From contig NC_080177.1 of the NCBI RefSeq assembly GCF_950295315.1, forward strand, positions 76,519,786 to 76,583,785: a DNA stretch of 64,000 bases, written 5' to 3'. Below are positions 38,238 through 46,274 of this stretch, one piece after another. The DNA is from Erinaceus europaeus. Taxonomy: Eukaryota; Chordata; Mammalia; Eulipotyphla; Erinaceidae. The translations under genes and the position numbers were made by a program. Each line of letters begins with the position of its first letter. Position 1 is the first letter of the stretch. Below the pieces are notes generated by a model. The model saw nothing but the letters and a program-made list of their open reading frames with translations. It made no database searches and had not been told where the DNA came from.

Positions 38238-41200
38238 AAAGAGAGAGAGAGAGAGGGTGATATATATATCGTCCTCTACCCTCTTGATTTCTGGCTATCT
38301 CTATCCAATAAATAAATAAAGATAATTAAAAACAAAAAAAAGGAGAGCTTTTCTTACTGGGCAGGCCTCCTGGTATAAAAAAAATCAGGGAGTCGGGCGG
38401 TAGCGCAGTGGGTTAAGTGCACATGATGTGAAGTGCAAGGACCGGCCTAAGGATTCCGGTTTAAGCTCCCGGTTCCCCACCTTCAGGGGAATCACTTCAC
38501 ATCGGTGAAGCAGGTCTGCAGGTGTCTGCCTTCCTCTCCCCCTGTCTTCCCCTCCTCTCTCCATTTCTCTCTGTCCTGTCCAACAACGACAACAATAATA
38601 ACTACAACAATAAAACAACAAGGGCAACAAAAGGGAAAGTAAATAAAATCTTTTTTAAAAAATAAGAAGTAGCAATAATAATAATAGACAGTGTTTGGCA
38701 TTTTAAGTGTTCTCTAGATAACTTTTTAAATCCTGGTGTAATCTGTGAACTTATTATTTTCATTTTGTAGATTAGGAGACATAGATTCAGTGAACTATTA
38801 AAGTCTTACAGGTCATAACTGCCAGCTAGGACCCATGCCAGCTAGGACCCATGCCCACGCAATCTGGCTATATTCCTCTCTTCACATTTATTTTCTGTAT
38901 CACAGATGAGACAGAGAAAGCAGAGCAGCACTCCACCTCATGCAGCACTGAGGATCAAACCTGGAACCTCAGCACATGCAAGTGCAGTGCTCGGCTAGTA
39001 AGCTCTTGCCCAGCCACATGAGCTATGCTCTTTTTTTTTTTTTTTTTTTTTATTTATTTATTCCCTTTTGTTGCCCTTGTTGTTTTATTGTTGTAGTTAT
39101 TATTTTTGTTGTTGTCGTCGTTGTTGGATAGGACAGAGAGAAATGGAGAGGGGGGGGAAGACAGAGAGGAGGAGAGAAAGACAGACACCTGCAGACCTGC
39201 TTCACCACCTGTGAAGCCACTCCCCTGCAGGTGGGGAGCCGGGGTTCAAACCGGGATCCTTATGCCGGTCCCTGTGCTTTGCGCCACCTGCGCTTAACCC
39301 GCTGCGCTACAGCCCGACTCCCGCTATGCTCTTTTTTAATAAAAATTTTAAAAAAAAAAGATTTTTAAAAATTATCTTTATTTATTTATTGAATAGAGAC
39401 AGTCAGAAATCAAGAGGGAGGAGGTGGGATAGAGAGACAGAGAGATACCTGCAGCAATGCTTCGCCACTCGTGAAGCTTTCCTCCTTCAAGTAGGGACCA
39501 GGGACTTGAACCTAGGTCCTTGCATATTGTAAAATGTGCGCTCAACCAGGTGGTGCACCACCACCCAGCCCCTATACTCTTTTTTTGTTTGTTTGTCTGT
39601 TAATATTTATTTATTCCCTTTTGTTACCCTTGTGGTTTTTTTTTTGTTGTTGTTGTAGTTATTGTTGTTATTGATGTGGTTGTTGGACAGGACAGAGAGA
39701 AATGGAGAGAGAAGGGAAGACGGGGAGAGAAAGACAGACACCTGCAGACCTGCTTCACCACCTGTGAAGCGACTCCCCTGCAGGTGGGGAGCCGGGGGCT
39801 CAAACCAGGATCCTTATGCCAGTCCTTCCGCTTTACACCACCTGCGCTTAATCTGCTGCACTACCGCCCAACTCCCTATACTCATTTTTAAATATAGAAA
39901 TAGGCAGTGATCCCAGGAGGTGGCACTGTGGATCAAGCATGAAGTCCTATGGTCCAGGAGGTGGTATAGTAGATAAAGCATTGGATTCTCAACCATGAGG
40001 TCCTGAGTTCGATCCCTGGCAGCACATGTACCAGAGTGATGTCTGGTTCTTTCTCTCCTCCTATCTTTCTCATGAATAAATAAATAAATTCAAAAAAAAA
40101 TTTTTTAAAGCATGAAGTCATGTACCAAAGTGATGCTTTGATTCTCTCTCTCTCTCTATTCCCATCTCTTTAGTAAATGAATAGAATTGAAAGGAAAGAA
40201 GGGAGGGAGTTCAGTCCCCAGCAGCACGTGCCAGAGTGATGCTCTGGTTCTCTCTCCCTCTCTCTGTTTTTCACCTTCAAAATTAGATAAATTTTTTTTT
40301 TTAATTATATAAATTTAATCCCCCTCGTATGAAATTCTATTATATTTTGAAGTTTGACTTGTTATTCAGAAGAACATACTTTTCACAGTTGAGTATATTT
40401 GCAAAAGAGTATGTTTGAGGCTCCAACTCTTCCTGTCAGAACTTGAGATATGATCTCTACACTCCTTTAAAAGCTTATCTGGGAGAGACAGGTAGCCAGC
40501 TTTGTGGTATAGTATGTGTTCCATGCCTACCATTCAGCTAAGTAACTAAGAAGTCTCTTCCATAGCTTAGTGAGCATATGCTTTACCTCATTGTCACAAT
40601 GTTAAAAATTAGTATTTTTATGTATTTATTATGAAGGACCTTAGGAGGAAAAAGGAAGACCAGAGTACTTCTTGGGTCTGACATGAGGTGATGAGAGGAA
40701 TTGAACTTGGGGTAGGCTCTCTCTCTCTCTCTATCCCTCTCTCTTACTTACCAGAGCATAGTTTAGCTCTGCTTTATGGTGGTGCAAGGGATTGAACCTG
40801 GACCCTTAGAGCCTCAGTCTTCAAAGTCTTTACATATCCACTGTGCTATACTGTCTCCATGGCCCATGACTTAACTACATTTTTTTTAACTTTTTAAATT
40901 TTATTTACTGGGGCCGGATTTTGGTCCACCTCGATGAACGCACAAGTTGATTTTATTTTATTAATTTTAGCTTTTACTTATTTATTAATGAGACAGATCA
41001 AAAGAGAGCGAGGGAGAACCGGACTTCACGCTGGTACATGTGCTAATGGGGATTGAACTAAGGGCCTCGTGATTGAGAAACCAGCACTGTATCCACTGTG
41101 CCACCTCCCAGAACGCTATTTATTTGACCTCACATAAAGAAAATGAATATCCAGTGTGAAGAGCAGGGTCCTTTAGGGCAACCTGGACAAGCAATTGGCT

Positions 41201-44200
41201 ACAGACACAGGAGGCTGCTGTTTGAAGCCACTGTACATCTTAATGCAGGCTTCTAATTCGATATTAGAACTGTGGTGATAGTCAGAATAACTGATACACA
41301 GCTCTTCAGAGGCGAGAATATTTTGAAATATCTAATATTCTTTCTGTCTACAGGTAGAAGGTAGAAAAGGTATCATTTGGCCGTTTTATCATCTGGCTGT
41401 TTTGTCATGTGTATCCAAACAGTACAGTCAAATGTTTGATGATATATTTTCTCACAGAAGATGATCATATATGACTCAAGACATTTGTAGAAAGAAGTTG
41501 AACTTACGGTGTGTTATCTGTGTACTTACTACTTGTTAAAATTCTGTGTAGGGAAGATGGCTTTATGCTTTATTGGCTTGTCTTGAAAAGCCTTTATTAC
41601 CTGAGGCACATTCACTGATTCGGCAACTTGCGAGAAGGTGCTCTGAAGTAAGGCAGTTAGTGGTAAGTTGCAACTTACTATTTTACTTGCTTTATTTTTT
41701 TCTCCATTTTTCTTTTTCTTTTTTTGATAGTTATTTATTTTATTCCCTTTTCTTGCTTTTGTTGTTTTATTGTAGTTATTATTGTTGTTATTGATGTCAT
41801 TGGATAGGACAGAGAGAAATGGAGAGAGATGGGGAAGATGGGGGGGGGAGAAAGATAAGACACCTGCAGACCTGCTTCACCGCCTGTGAAGCGACTCTCC
41901 TGAAGGTGGGGAGTCAGGGCTCGAACCAGGATCCTTACGCCGCTCCATTAATGCTTTGTGCCACGTGCACTTAATCCACTGCGCTACCATCTGACTTCCC
42001 CAATTTTTTTTTTTTTTTTTTTTAACCAGAGTACTGTTCAGCTCTGGCTCGTGGTAGTGCTGTGGGTTTGAACCTGGGACCTCAGAGACTCAGGCTGTTG
42101 CACTAGTGATGGTGCTATCTCTACAACCCACTTACATACATATATATATTTTACCAGAGCACTGCTCAACTCTGGTTTATGGTGGTGTGGGAGATTGAAC
42201 CTGGGACTTTGGAGCCTTAGGCATGGGAGTCTGTTTTGCATAACCATTATGCTATTTACCCCTGCCCATTACTTAATTTTTTAATGTTTGTTTACATTTT
42301 TTATCTTTTTTTTTTTTTAATTTAAGAAAGGATTAATTAACAAAACCATAGGGTAGGAGGGGTACAACTCCACACAATTCCCACCACCCAATCTCCATAT
42401 CCCACCCCCTCCCCCAATAGCTTTCCCATTCTCTATCCCTCTGGGAGCATGGACCCAGGGTCATTGTGGGTTGCAGAAGGTAGAAGGTCTGGCTTCTGTA
42501 ATTGCTTCCCCACTGAACATGGGCGTTGACTGGTCGGTCCATACTCCCAGTCTGCCTCTCTCTTTCCCTAGTAGGGTGGGTCTCTGGGGAAGCGGAGCTC
42601 CAGGACACATTGGTGGGGTCTTCAGTCCAGGGAAGCCTGGCCAGCATCCTGATGACACCTGGAACCTGGTGACTGAAAAGAGAGTTAACATACAAAGCCA
42701 AACAAATTGTTGAGCAATCATGGACCCAAAGCTTGGAAAAGTGGAGAGGAAGTATTAGGGAGGTACTCACTGCAAACTCTAGTGTACTTCTGCTTTCTTA
42801 CTTTGGTGCCATACTCCAAACTCAGTCAATTTCTGCTTTGCGTTTCTACTTCTTCCTTTTTTTTTTTTTTTTACATGCATAACATTCCCCAGATTCCCAT
42901 TTAACAATACAACCCCCACTATTTCATTCATCATTTTTCATGGACCTGTATTCTCCCCACCCACCCACCCACCCCAGTGTCTTTTACTTTGGTGTAATAC
43001 TCCAATTCCATTTCAGGTTCGACTTGTGTTTTCTTTTCTAATCTTGTTTTTCAACTTCTGCCTGAGAGTGAGATCATCCCATATTCATCCTTCTGTTTCT
43101 GACTTATTTCACTCAACATGATTTTTTCAAGGTCCATCCAAGATCGGCTGAAAACGGTGAAGTCACCATTTTTTACAGCTGAGTAGTATTCCATTGTGTA
43201 TATATACCACAACTTGCTCAGCCTACATTTTTTATCTTTTGATAGAGACAGAGACTTTGCGAGGTGTGGGGGAGACAAAGACAGAGACACACCCACAGCA
43301 CTGCTTCCCTGCTTGTGAAGCTTTTTCCCCCCCTTCAGTTGGGGACTGGGGGCTTGAACCGATCCTTAGGCACTGTAAGATGTACACTCAACCAGGTGCA
43401 CCACTGCCTGACCCCTCACTTAATCTTCTCCCTGTTTTTCCTTCTTTTTAATTTTTTAAAAATTTATTTGCAGGCAAGTCTATCACTTAGTGTTTCATGT
43501 TTTATATATTGACAAAAGGAAATTTATCCTCAAGATAATAGAAAGCAGACTACACTTAACTTTTCTGTCTTTTTCTTTTCTCCTGTTAGGATAGCAAAGA
43601 TGATGAGAGGGTTCCTGCTTTGAATTTATTAATCTGCTTGGTTAGCAGGTAAGAAGTAGCCCTCGACTTCCTGGCTTCTAAGTAGTGTTAGTGATGTAGG
43701 GAGTATCATTTTCACCTTACAGCAAAGAAAGTTGAGGTGTCAGAAGACATAATGTTGTGTACATCTCATTTCCTCGTTTGTTCCTAGTTTTTCTCTATAA
43801 TGTTGAAATGAAGATCTTATACATAATAGTTGCACTGTTTTCTAAAGACAAATCCCTAGAAACAAATGAAAGGACGTGTATTCTCTTTTCGTTATTTTTT
43901 GGATAGAGACCGTGAGAGAGAAATAGAAACACCTGCAGCCCTGCTTCACTCATGAAGCTTCCTCCTGGCAGGTGGGGACCAGCCCCTTGAGCATGGGCGC
44001 TGCATATTGTAACCTAATGCGCACTATACTGGGGGCAAGCCCACCCAGCCCCTAGACGTGCATTTTCAAAACTCCTATTTGCCATTTTGCATCCCAGAAA
44101 TGTCATATCATTCTGTGTTCTCAATAAAGTCAGAGAGCCCATTTTCTTGTCAGTACTGGGCATTTTCAAGTGATGTGAATATTTATCTTCCAGTTCTCTC

Positions 44201-45845
44201 AAGAATTATAGTCAAATTATAATTATATTGCTTTTTGGGGTTTTTTTGGTCGGGGCAGTGTGTGTGTGCTTGTGTGTTTAAAGATTTTATAATAATTTTT
44301 ATTATAATTTTATTAATAATTTTTAAATAATTTTTTGTTGCCCTTGCTTTATTATTGTTGTTGTTATTGATGTCGTCATTGTTGGATAGGACAGAGAGAA
44401 ATCAAGAGAGGAAGGGGGGAGACAGTGGGAGAGAAAGATAGACACCTGCAGACCTGCTTCACCATCCTTGAAGCGACTCCCCTGCAGGTGGGGAACTGCG
44501 GGCTCTAAGTGGGATCCTTACGCTGGTCCTTGCACTTGGCACCATGTGCACTTAACCTGCTGCACTACCACCCAACCCCTTAAGATTTTATTTATTGAGA
44601 GTCAGGTAGTAGCGCAGCAGGTTAAGCACACTTGGTGCAAAAGCGCAAGGACTGGCATTAACACCGGTTGGAGTCCCCGGCTCCTCACCTGCAGGGGAGT
44701 CACTTCACAGGTGGTGAAGCAGGTCTGCAGGTGTCTATGTTTCTCTCTCCCTCTCTGTCTTCCCCTCCTCTCTCCATTCCTCTGTCCTATCCAGCGACGG
44801 CAACATGAATAACAACAATAGCTACAACAATAATAAAAAACAAGGGCAACAGAAGGGAAAATAATTAATGAGAAAGATAGGAAGAGAGAAAGAACCAGAC
44901 ATCACTCTGGTACATGTGCTGTGGGAGATTGAACTCGGGACCTCAAGCTTGAGAGTTCAGTGCTTTATCTACTGTGCTATCTCCTGGACCACAGGTTTTT
45001 GTTTTGTTTTTAGTCTCTTCCCCCCCCCCCCCCAAACACACACATTGCTGGGGCTTTACCACTTCTATTAGAATTTGTTTGGGTAGAAAAAAACAAAGAC
45101 ACCTTAGCACCAGAGATTCTCCAGTAATGTCACGTCTGCTTAGGAAGTCTAGAGGACTGAGGAGACAGACGCGTCATGGTTCTGCAAGAGCCTTTCCAGC
45201 CTGAAGCTGGTCCCAGGCTCAATTCCCAGCTCCACCATAAATCAGAACTGAGCAGTGCTCTGGTTTCTTATCTCTCCTTCCCCTTGTATCTCTTTCATTA
45301 AACTAATAATAATAAGAGAGATATAATGATAATAGTAGAAAGTTTAGAGAAGGGGTCTGGAAATAGCTTGCTGATAGAACCTTTTTTTTTCCTGACCACT
45401 GCTCAACTTTGGCTTTTGGTGGTGCTGGACCTCATTAGTAAAAGTTGTCTTATATAATCACTATGCTATCTTCCCAAATACGCTCTTTTCCTTATTAAAA
45501 TTTCATAGTTTTTTGGTCCGGGAGGTGATGCAGTGGGTAAACGACTGGATTCTCAAGCACGAGGTCCTGAGTTCTATCCCTGGCAGCACATGTACCAGAG
45601 TGATGTCTGATTCTCTTCTCCTTTCTCATTAATAAATAAAGCCTTTAAATTTTTTTGTTGTTGTTTTCCACCATGTAGATGTATGCTAGTATACTAAGTC
45701 CTCAATGAATTTTGGCTTTTTTGAAGTCTTTTGCTATTACAATGTAATTAAAAGTAATCCTGCAATTAATATATTTATGCATACATTAACTTTTTTTTTA
45801 ATTAGGTATTTTGACCAACATGATTTAGCTGATGAGCCATCTTGA
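28077..45845 (+). CDS. GEMIN2: GEMIN2, SMN complex component (complete)
   Basis: Gemin2 binds SMN, wraps the Sm pentamer and holds it open until snRNA is loaded, in cytoplasmic snRNP assembly. Ten coding exons join in phase: 28077-28213, 28992-29076, 32150-32239, 34135-34194, 34399-34512, 35493-35537, 37310-37378, 41552-41662, 43590-43648, 45806-45845. This gives 810 nt, 269 residues and TGA. The N-terminal Sm-binding arm runs [20 protein letters not shown] to VNIS; the C-terminal helical SMN-binding domain runs [15 protein letters not shown] to [20 protein letters not shown] at 28074 is a strong Kozak site and the first in-frame AUG. The human entry I recall starts 11 codons upstream; here that AUG is followed by a stop. 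All splice sites are GT-AG and no frame break is seen. Confidence 0.98.
28338..28490 (-). mobile_element. SINE-B, GEMIN2 intron 1
   Basis: Shortened antisense copy, 125 nt after the exon 1 donor. Confidence 0.8.
28521..28718 (-). mobile_element. SINE-B
   Basis: Second antisense copy in GEMIN2 intron 1. Confidence 0.85.
28776..28890 (-). mobile_element. SINE-D, diverged
   Basis: GGGCTGTGGCTTATGGTGGT; GEMIN2 intron 1. Confidence 0.65.
28992..29076 (+). CDS. GEMIN2: GEMIN2 exon 2
   Basis: 85 nt: completes Gln46 and encodes [20 protein letters not shown] and RKQSVNIS, a basic segment near the Sm-binding arm. Acceptor ACTTGTAG, donor TCT|GTGAGT. Confidence 0.97.
29108..29262 (-). mobile_element. 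L1-A tail, GEMIN2 intron 2
   Basis: Antisense tail starting TTCTTAATTGGAGTGGGTTA, only 30 nt after the exon 2 donor. Confidence 0.7.
29338..29488 (+). mobile_element. SINE-E
   Basis: GGGCCGGCAAATAGCCCACT. Confidence 0.75.
29489..29760 (+). mobile_element. SINE-A
   Basis: Young-looking copy directly after a SINE-E, GEMIN2 intron 2. Confidence 0.92.
29820..30140 (+). mobile_element. Ancient L2-type LINE relic, GEMIN2 intron 2
   Basis: TTCATTCATTCATTTATTCA, TGTTCTGGGCTATGGAAATA, GGTCCCTACACTG and AGTCTCTAGGAGATGATATT follow the order of the widespread mammalian L2-type 3' end. Confidence 0.6.
30152..30426 (-). mobile_element. SINE-A
   Basis: GAGCAGCAG on both sides; GEMIN2 intron 2. Confidence 0.92.
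30430..30800. other. Unique DNA, GEMIN2 intron 2
   Basis: AT-rich, nothing recognised. Confidence 0.45.
30808..31094 (+). mobile_element. SINE-B, extended, diverged
   Basis: Internal ACATTACAGTGTAC duplication at 30843/30873; degraded cassette at 31021-31084. Confidence 0.7.
31100..31316 (+). mobile_element. SINE-B
   Basis: Head GGGCCGGGTGGTGGCACACC. Confidence 0.9.
31456..31740 (-). mobile_element. SINE-A
   Basis: Inserted in the A-rich tail of the antisense SINE-C at 31741 (GATTTTATTTATTT on both sides). Confidence 0.9.
31741..31888 (-). mobile_element. SINE-C
   Basis: Host of the SINE-A at 31456. Confidence 0.85.
31896..32034 (-). mobile_element. SINE-E
   Basis: Ends AGCGAGCTATTTTAGTGGTC; 115 nt before GEMIN2 exon 3. 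Confidence 0.7.
32150..32239 (+). CDS. GEMIN2: GEMIN2 exon 3
   Basis: 90 nt, 30 codons: [20 protein letters not shown] then [10 protein letters not shown], with a short glutamine run. From memory human has PAPEGYSP and FSTVRQ. Acceptor TCTGCAG, donor CAG|GTGAGT. Confidence 0.96.
32290..32905 (-). mobile_element. SINE-B interrupted by a solo LTR
   Basis: Parts 32290-32425 and 32845-32905; the LTR sits between copies of GAACCT. Confidence 0.85.
32426..32844 (+). mobile_element. Solo LTR of an endogenous retrovirus, in GEMIN2 intron 3
   Basis: 419 bp of non-SINE sequence interrupts an antisense SINE-B and is flanked by the 6-bp duplication GAACCT (32420-32425 and 32845-32850). It contains TATATAAAAGG at 32686-32696, AATAAA at 32707-32712 and ends CCCGGCA, as an LTR 3' end should. 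The 5' end reads TTAGG, possibly a mutated TG. A 6-bp duplication suggests a class II (beta-like) retrovirus. No internal region, primer-binding site or coding sequence is present. Confidence 0.72.
32908..33048 (-). mobile_element. SINE-C
   Basis: Diverged, with a GA-repeat insert at 32922-32950. Confidence 0.75.
33056..33193 (+). repeat. 20-bp direct repeat flanking a 98-bp unknown insert
   Basis: TTTAATAATTAAAGACCTTC at 33056-33075 and 33174-33193; the insert is unlike any SINE here. Confidence 0.8.
33270..33382 (+). mobile_element. SINE-D-like, diverged
   Basis: GTTTGAACCCTAGCACAACA; preceded by an AAT repeat. Confidence 0.5.
33496..33964 (-). mobile_element. L1-B module, GEMIN2 intron 3
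   Basis: 469 bp between AGTTTCTAACTTTTT repeats (near 33479 and 33966). Keeps the shared frame for 86 codons. Confidence 0.8.
33985..34127 (-). mobile_element. SINE-D abutting GEMIN2 exon 4 acceptor
   Basis: Antisense copy; its end CATCATGCTGTCTCCTC lies within the polypyrimidine region of exon 4. Confidence 0.75.
34135..34194 (+). CDS. GEMIN2: GEMIN2 exon 4
   Basis: 60 nt, [20 protein letters not shown]. The next AG two bases downstream would shift frame to a stop, so the acceptor is TTTCTTTAG|AGTGTG. An antisense SINE-D directly abuts this acceptor. Confidence 0.94.
34399..34512 (+). CDS. GEMIN2: GEMIN2 exon 5
   Basis: 114 nt, 38 codons: [20 protein letters not shown] to NPGIDYIQ, the acidic then compact start of the SMN-binding domain. 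Acceptor TTCTTTTAG, donor CAA|GTAGGT. Confidence 0.97.
34675..34832 (+). mobile_element. SINE-B
   Basis: Short copy; head GGGGCCAAGTGGTGGCACAC; GEMIN2 intron 5. Confidence 0.82.
34986..35268 (+). mobile_element. SINE-A
   Basis: B-box region disrupted by a 10-C run at 35068; GEMIN2 intron 5. Confidence 0.9.
35375..35432 (-). mobile_element. SINE-D fragment
   Basis: CCAGAGTAGTCCTCAGCTCT; 60 nt upstream of GEMIN2 exon 6. Confidence 0.65.
35493..35537 (+). CDS. GEMIN2: GEMIN2 exon 6 (45 nt)
   Basis: Very short exon, [15 protein letters not shown], phase 0 at both ends, so skipping would preserve frame. Acceptor TTCTTTCAG, donor CAG|GTACAG. Confidence 0.96.
35656..35806 (-). mobile_element. SINE-D
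   Basis: 120 nt after GEMIN2 exon 6. Confidence 0.8.
35930..36164 (-). mobile_element. Unclassified SINE-like repeat
   Basis: T-tract then CCTAATGTGGCTGGGGCCTT and GGGGCTGGGGCTTGAAGCCA. Family not recognised. Confidence 0.4.
36165..36201. repeat. Perfect 14-bp hairpin
   Basis: GAGGGTACCTCACC, 9-nt loop, GGTGAGGTACCCTC, in GEMIN2 intron 6. Confidence 0.9.
36305..36462 (-). mobile_element. SINE-E
   Basis: GTGTGTGGCAAAGCAGCTGC. Confidence 0.6.
36489..36748. mobile_element. SINE-B head fused to antisense SINE-A
   Basis: 36489-36564 is sense SINE-B, cut at CAAGCCCCTGGT. 36565-36748 is antisense SINE-A lacking its tail. No duplication at the junction, so this looks like a deletion fusion. Confidence 0.75.
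36776..36898 (-). mobile_element. SINE-D
   Basis: Full antisense copy, GEMIN2 intron 6. Confidence 0.85.
36969..37100 (+). mobile_element. SINE-C, head lost
   Basis: GACTTGGTGGATAAAGCAGT; GEMIN2 intron 6. Confidence 0.8.
37310..37378 (+). CDS. GEMIN2: GEMIN2 exon 7
   Basis: 69 nt, [20 protein letters not shown] then AEL, helical SMN-binding segment. Acceptor ACTTTTCAG, donor CTG|GTAGTG. Confidence 0.96.
37379..37689. other. Unique DNA after GEMIN2 exon 7
   Basis: No recognised repeat; includes a short AT-rich pyrimidine stretch. Confidence 0.45.
37690..37732 (+). repeat. (ATT)n microsatellite
   Basis: 14 units, GEMIN2 intron 7. Confidence 0.95.
37738..37816 (-). mobile_element. SINE-C, partial
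   Basis: Tail half next to an ATT repeat. Confidence 0.65.
37857..37993 (+). mobile_element. SINE-D
   Basis: Directly followed by a SINE-B. Confidence 0.82.
37996..38335 (+). mobile_element. SINE-B with internal CT and TA repeats
   Basis: The pyrimidine region has grown into (CT)n and (TA)n at 38140-38234. Confidence 0.85.
38140..38234. repeat. (CT)n-(TA)n compound inside a SINE-B
   Basis: CT tract passing directly into TA tract. Confidence 0.95.
38388..38655 (+). mobile_element. SINE-A
   Basis: Full copy, GEMIN2 intron 7. Confidence 0.9.
38738..38835 (+). mobile_element. MIR relic
   Basis: ATTATTTTCATTTTGTAGAT to AAGTCTTACAGGTCA follows the MIR core. Confidence 0.6.
38905..39015 (-). 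mobile_element. SINE-E-like
   Basis: GATCAAACCTGGAACCTCAG; weak match. Confidence 0.45.
39037..39322 (-). mobile_element. SINE-A, serial site 4
   Basis: Flanks GCTATGCTCTTTTTT (39022, 39323). Confidence 0.92.
39360..39571 (-). mobile_element. SINE-B, serial site 4
   Basis: Middle member of a three-SINE train. Confidence 0.9.
39588..39875 (-). mobile_element. SINE-A, serial site 4
   Basis: Flanks CTATACTC plus T-run (39572, 39876). Confidence 0.92.
39905..40195 (+). mobile_element. SINE-C host, split
   Basis: Parts 39905-39946 and 40108-40195 around a younger SINE-C. Confidence 0.78.
39948..40107 (+). mobile_element. SINE-C inserted in a SINE-C
   Basis: Duplication AAGCATGAAGTC (39935, 40108). 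Confidence 0.85.
40206..40290 (+). mobile_element. SINE-C, 3' part
   Basis: GTTCAGTCCCCAGCAGCACG onwards. Confidence 0.7.
40620..40863 (-). mobile_element. Two antisense SINE-D copies
   Basis: 40620-40720 diverged; 40745-40863 clearer (CCAGAGCATAGTTTAGCTCT). Confidence 0.65.
40908..40946 (+). mobile_element. SINE-B head fragment
   Basis: GGGGCCGGATTTTGGTCCAC only. Confidence 0.5.
40948..41116 (-). mobile_element. SINE-C
   Basis: GEMIN2 intron 7; interrupts or abuts a SINE-B head. Confidence 0.8.
41117..41551. other. Unique DNA before GEMIN2 exon 8
   Basis: SINE-free; nothing else recognised. Confidence 0.45.
41552..41662 (+). CDS. GEMIN2: GEMIN2 exon 8
   Basis: 111 nt, 37 codons: [20 protein letters not shown] to CSEVRQLV. 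Acceptor TCTGTGTAG, donor GTG|GTAAGT. A SINE-A lies 65 nt downstream. Confidence 0.97.
41727..42000 (-). mobile_element. SINE-A
   Basis: Begins 65 nt after the GEMIN2 exon 8 donor. Confidence 0.9.
42004..42130 (-). mobile_element. SINE-D
   Basis: Full antisense copy, GEMIN2 intron 8. Confidence 0.8.
42135..42268 (-). mobile_element. SINE-D
   Basis: Tandem with the previous copy. Confidence 0.85.
42316..42868 (-). mobile_element. L1-B module
   Basis: Antisense copy with the longest shared open frame, 145 codons (42770-42333), containing [13 protein letters not shown] and GSNYRSQTF words and ending LLPYGFVN. Its 5' end (GGAGTATGGCACCAAAGTAA) resembles L1-A 3' UTR. Confidence 0.75.
42871..43218 (-). 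mobile_element. L1-A 3' end
   Basis: Last ORF2 residues ([20 protein letters not shown]) plus 3' UTR, close in sequence to the 47.8-kb L1. Abuts the L1-B copy to its left. Confidence 0.88.
43228..43414 (-). mobile_element. SINE-B
   Basis: GEMIN2 intron 8, next to the L1-A end. Confidence 0.85.
43590..43648 (+). CDS. GEMIN2: GEMIN2 exon 9
   Basis: 59 nt, [19 protein letters not shown] plus AG of Arg. Acceptor CTCCTGTTAG, donor AGCAG|GTAAGA. Confidence 0.96.
43890..44053 (-). mobile_element. SINE-B
   Basis: Diverged, GEMIN2 intron 9. Confidence 0.75.
44300..44580 (-). mobile_element. SINE-A, left arm of inverted pair
   Basis: GEMIN2 intron 9; head faces the next copy. Confidence 0.9.
44596..44862 (+). 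mobile_element. SINE-A, right arm of inverted pair
   Basis: Inserted in the tail of the antisense SINE-C that resumes at 44866. Confidence 0.9.
44866..44993 (-). mobile_element. SINE-C
   Basis: Its tail (44582-44595) is separated from it by a SINE-A. Confidence 0.82.
45020..45033 (+). repeat. Poly-C run
   Basis: 14 consecutive C. Confidence 0.9.
45148..45316 (+). mobile_element. SINE-D
   Basis: AAT-rich tail, GEMIN2 intron 9. Confidence 0.75.
45382..45475 (-). mobile_element. SINE-D
   Basis: Internally deleted. Confidence 0.72.
45514..45645 (+). mobile_element. SINE-C
   Basis: 160 nt upstream of GEMIN2 exon 10. Confidence 0.88.
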
Positions 45846-46262
45846 TATAGCTGGTCTCTCCGGGAGTAGAAGACATTTCGCTGAAGGCAGCCTAAGCCTG
45901 GGGAAGTGCTACATCACTTCAGGCATGGATCTTACCACATCACACACACTGTGGGAAGAGGCCACAGCGTAACCTGAGCCACTCAAATCGATTTTCAGAA
46001 GACAGACTGTATTGCTTTAGCTATCTGAAGTTTGAAAATCCTGCCCAGTTTTTTGGTCAATAGTTTCTAGAAACTTTCTGCAGTCATATGCTTTTAAAGC
46101 AAGTTTAGTGCCATTTTTTTGGTGAAACACGATGCACAGAAACTAGGATGAAATTTTACAAATGTATTTGGTGCTATTTTCGTTATTTACTTACTAGGTA
46201 TTTTGACATAATATTTTATAGAAAATATATTTTGGTTAATAAAAATTTGCTTGACTCTTGAA
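45806..46262 (+). CDS. GEMIN2: GEMIN2 exon 10, C terminus and 3' UTR
   Basis: Coding 45806-45845: completes Arg and encodes [12 protein letters not shown], then TGA at 45843-45845. The 3' UTR follows to about 46262 and is free of SINEs. Acceptor is a T-rich tract plus AATTAG. Confidence 0.94.
46238..46243 (+). terminator. GEMIN2 poly(A) signal AATAAA
   Basis: Only AATAAA in the 400 bp after the stop, in GGTTAATAAAAATTTGC. It would give a 3' UTR of about 415 nt. Confidence 0.7.
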
Positions 46263-46274
46263 GAAAAGAGTTGG

